From positions 1 through 63,911 of the forward strand of contig JAGHUT010000008.1 in NCBI GenBank assembly GCA_018064645.1: a stretch of DNA of 63,911 nucleotides, in the 5' to 3' direction. The notes beneath the pieces are model-generated. The model saw only the letters and a list, made by a program, of their open reading frames with translations, was not told where the DNA came from and ran no database searches. The position numbers and the translations under genes are program-made. Positions 62,791 through 63,911 of this stretch are shown here, in pieces (positions within the stretch are counted from its first letter, which is position 1; every line of letters starts with the position of its first letter). The DNA is from Candidatus Crickella merdequi (GTDB lineage: Bacteria > Bacillota > Clostridia > Peptostreptococcales > Anaerovoracaceae).

Positions 62791-63378
62791 TTATTCATTA
62801 GCTGTTGATATTACATCTTCAAGAATCGGTATAATCGCATCTTTGCTTATACCATCATAGCCATTCTTGAATCGTTCTCTCATCACATTCTCGACAGTAT
62901 CTGAGTACTGACTGTACATGGTCTCCTGCATAGCGCCAAGGGAAGCCTTAGCCGTCTTTGATACCTTCTTTGGATCAAATTTACCAGGAAGGAAATACAT
63001 ATCTGACACGCTGTTTCTATCCTTAACAAATGTTTGATAGGAAGGGTCATCAACTGGCGCAATTCCAGTTCCATATATAATAAGGTTCTTACTACCAAGA
63101 TCGAAATTGCCGGAATTCTTCTTGAGAAGCTGCAGATTAACCAGTTCTCCTGCTCTGATCCATGTGCCAAATATTACATTCCTGTACAGTGATGCATATG
63201 CAATATACTTCCTTGAATATGGTACGATATCACAGTCCAGCGCCTCTGCTATCATCTTCGCATACTCCGTTGTAGAGCCGTTAGCGCTGTTGTAAATCAC
63301 AAGTGCATCGTACTTATTACTTGTGTCACCTTTCGCCTCTCTACGGCGCTTAGATGCAGTTCTATTAGGGTTCCTCAT
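62791..63378 (-). CDS. Flavodoxin-like protein (paralogue)
   Basis: The 195-aa protein has an N-terminal basic extension (about 1-20), then a flavodoxin core with YNSANGSTTEYAKMI near residue 29 and YRNVIFGTWIRAGE near 64. Its C-terminal half matches the protein at 57381 in pattern (FLPGKFDPKKVSKT against ILSGRYDPAKITG). A shorter start is possible after the basic extension. Function unknown. Confidence 0.78.
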   Translation of the reverse strand: MRNPNRTASKRRREAKGDTSNKYDALVIYNSANGSTTEYAKMIAEALDCDIVPYSRKYIAYASLYRNVIFGTWIRAGELVNLQLLKKNSGNFDLGSKNLIIYGTGIAPVDDPSYQTFVKDRNSVSDMYFLPGKFDPKKVSKTAKASLGAMQETMYSQYSDTVENVMRERFKNGYDGISKDAIIPILEDVISTANE

Positions 63379-63443
63379 TAGTATTACCTCTCTTGTATTT
63401 GTACCTTATTATAGCATATATAGGCAAACTCACACAATAAAAA

Positions 63444-63466
63444 GGCTCTGTCCAGGACAGAGCCAG
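63444..63466 (-). terminator. Intrinsic terminator after the PG-binding-like gene
   Basis: GGCTCTGTCC and GGACAGAGCC (63444-63464) pair tightly, with a T-rich tail on the minus strand. Confidence 0.88.
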
Positions 63467-63484
63467 GTTTATTAAATTGATAAA

Positions 63485-63904
63485 CTAGAGCTGTGCATTA
63501 CACCATGTCTGCCAAGCCTTAACAGTCTCAGGACCCTTGATTCCGTCAACAGTTACGCCAAGGAACTTCTGCATAGCCTTTGTTGTGTTAGGACCCCACT
63601 GTCCATCAGCCTCTGCTCCAACCTTCTTCTGGATTGCTGATACTGTTACAGGGCCAATAACGCCATCTTCCTTAACACCAAGAATGTGCTGTGTTGTAGT
63701 TGTTGTCTTTACTCCCCACTCACCATCAACAACGAGCTTGTATGGAGATGCTGCTGGAGCTACTGCTGCTTCTGGAACAGCCTCTGCAACGGCCTCTACA
63801 ACCTTCTCAGCTGCCTCATCCTTAACCTTAGCTGCCTCTGCTTCAGTCTTAGCTTCCTTAACAGTCTTCTTTAAACTCTTCTCTAAATCCTTAATGAATG
63901 CCAT
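63485..63904 (-). CDS. Protein with peptidoglycan-binding-type repeats, no signal peptide
   Basis: The 139-aa protein has a charged, Ala/Glu/Lys-rich helical N-terminus (1-50) and then about two and a half PG-binding-1-like repeats: VDGEWGVKTTTTTQ, EDGVIGPVTVSAIQK, ADGQWGPNTTKAMQK, VDGIKGPETVKAWQ. Such repeats usually sit next to lysozyme or amidase domains outside the cell. Here there is no signal peptide, membrane segment or catalytic domain. It may be exported in another way or bind something inside the cell. Confidence 0.8.
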   Translation of the reverse strand: MAFIKDLEKSLKKTVKEAKTEAEAAKVKDEAAEKVVEAVAEAVPEAAVAPAASPYKLVVDGEWGVKTTTTTQHILGVKEDGVIGPVTVSAIQKKVGAEADGQWGPNTTKAMQKFLGVTVDGIKGPETVKAWQTWCNAQL

Positions 63905-63911
63905 AGTACAC

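Noticed and set aside
1-63911. CRISPR arrays, insertion sequences or prophage
   Set aside because: No regularly spaced repeats of 25-40 bases, no transposase or integrase, and no phage structural genes were seen.

Overview
The window looks like a chromosomal segment of a strictly anaerobic, butyrate-forming member of the Clostridia (Firmicutes). The evidence is a class III (anaerobic) ribonucleotide reductase with its activase, a reverse-rubrerythrin next to a PerR/Fur regulator, butyrate kinase plus a butyryl-CoA:acetate-type CoA-transferase, an S-box (SAM-I) riboswitch before metK, strong purine-rich Shine-Dalgarno sites, and many short GC-stem intrinsic terminators. I cannot name the genus from sequence alone. 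I see no rRNA, tRNA, transposase, prophage or CRISPR array. This is housekeeping chromosome with a few poorly characterised islands.

Layout. (1) 1-7.6 kb: a histidine operon read leftwards, hisZG-hisD-hisC-hisB-hisH-hisA-hisF-hisI-PHP histidinol phosphatase (cut by the window edge). Its promoter has a perfect 18-bp palindrome between -35 and -10. hisD carries an in-frame TAA. (2) 7.6-13.3 kb: poorly characterised envelope-type genes: a lipoprotein, a remnant of a TIM-barrel 'PEP hydrolase' gene, three single-span membrane proteins (two with N-terminal zinc ribbons), a membrane-anchored endonuclease/exonuclease/phosphatase-fold protein and a TerB-like/AAA+ ATPase. (3) 13.4-21.9 kb: butyrate kinase, pyruvate carboxylase (split by a 2-nt insertion), TypA and a DUF2207 membrane protein. 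(4) 22-27.7 kb: dCMP deaminase and dapB (plus strand), a candidate orphan structured RNA with its own terminator, two flavoprotein genes and metK with its SAM riboswitch. (5) 27.8-32.5 kb: a plus-strand island with an unrecognised 427-aa protein, a 335-bp AT-rich gap with DnaA-box-like sites, an AlaX-type editing protein, a cytidylate-kinase-like protein and a DUF5688-like protein. (6) 32.6-41.9 kb: leftward genes rluB, scpB, scpA, mtnA (broken by an in-frame TAA), truA, a prepilin peptidase, a CoA-transferase, a hydrolase, a THUMP methyltransferase, nrdG and a nitroreductase. (7) 42-47.5 kb: anaerobic ribonucleotide reductase, whose glycyl-radical segment is on a separate 54-aa reading frame, under two NrdR boxes; then malic enzyme and fumarase. 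(8) 47.5-55.7 kb: perR-reverse rubrerythrin, small membrane proteins, an amidohydrolase/nitrilase/DMT transporter/CDF transporter set, tsf and rpsB. (9) 55.9-63.9 kb: a purine-type NCS2 permease, flavodoxin-like proteins, dnaE, a TauE/SafE-like permease and a short protein with peptidoglycan-binding-type repeats.

The genes support histidine and diaminopimelate synthesis, SAM synthesis, anaplerosis (pyruvate carboxylase, malic enzyme, fumarase), butyrate formation, anaerobic dNTP supply, peroxide defence and chromosome organisation. Three otherwise conserved metabolic genes (hisD, pyc, mtnA) each carry one disrupting change. If these are real rather than assembly errors, the strain should need histidine and be impaired in pyruvate carboxylation.

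The most interesting items are the two-piece NrdD, the candidate orphan RNA at about 23.36-23.55 kb, the HisZ-HisG fusion with its palindromic operator, and the zinc-ribbon membrane protein cluster.
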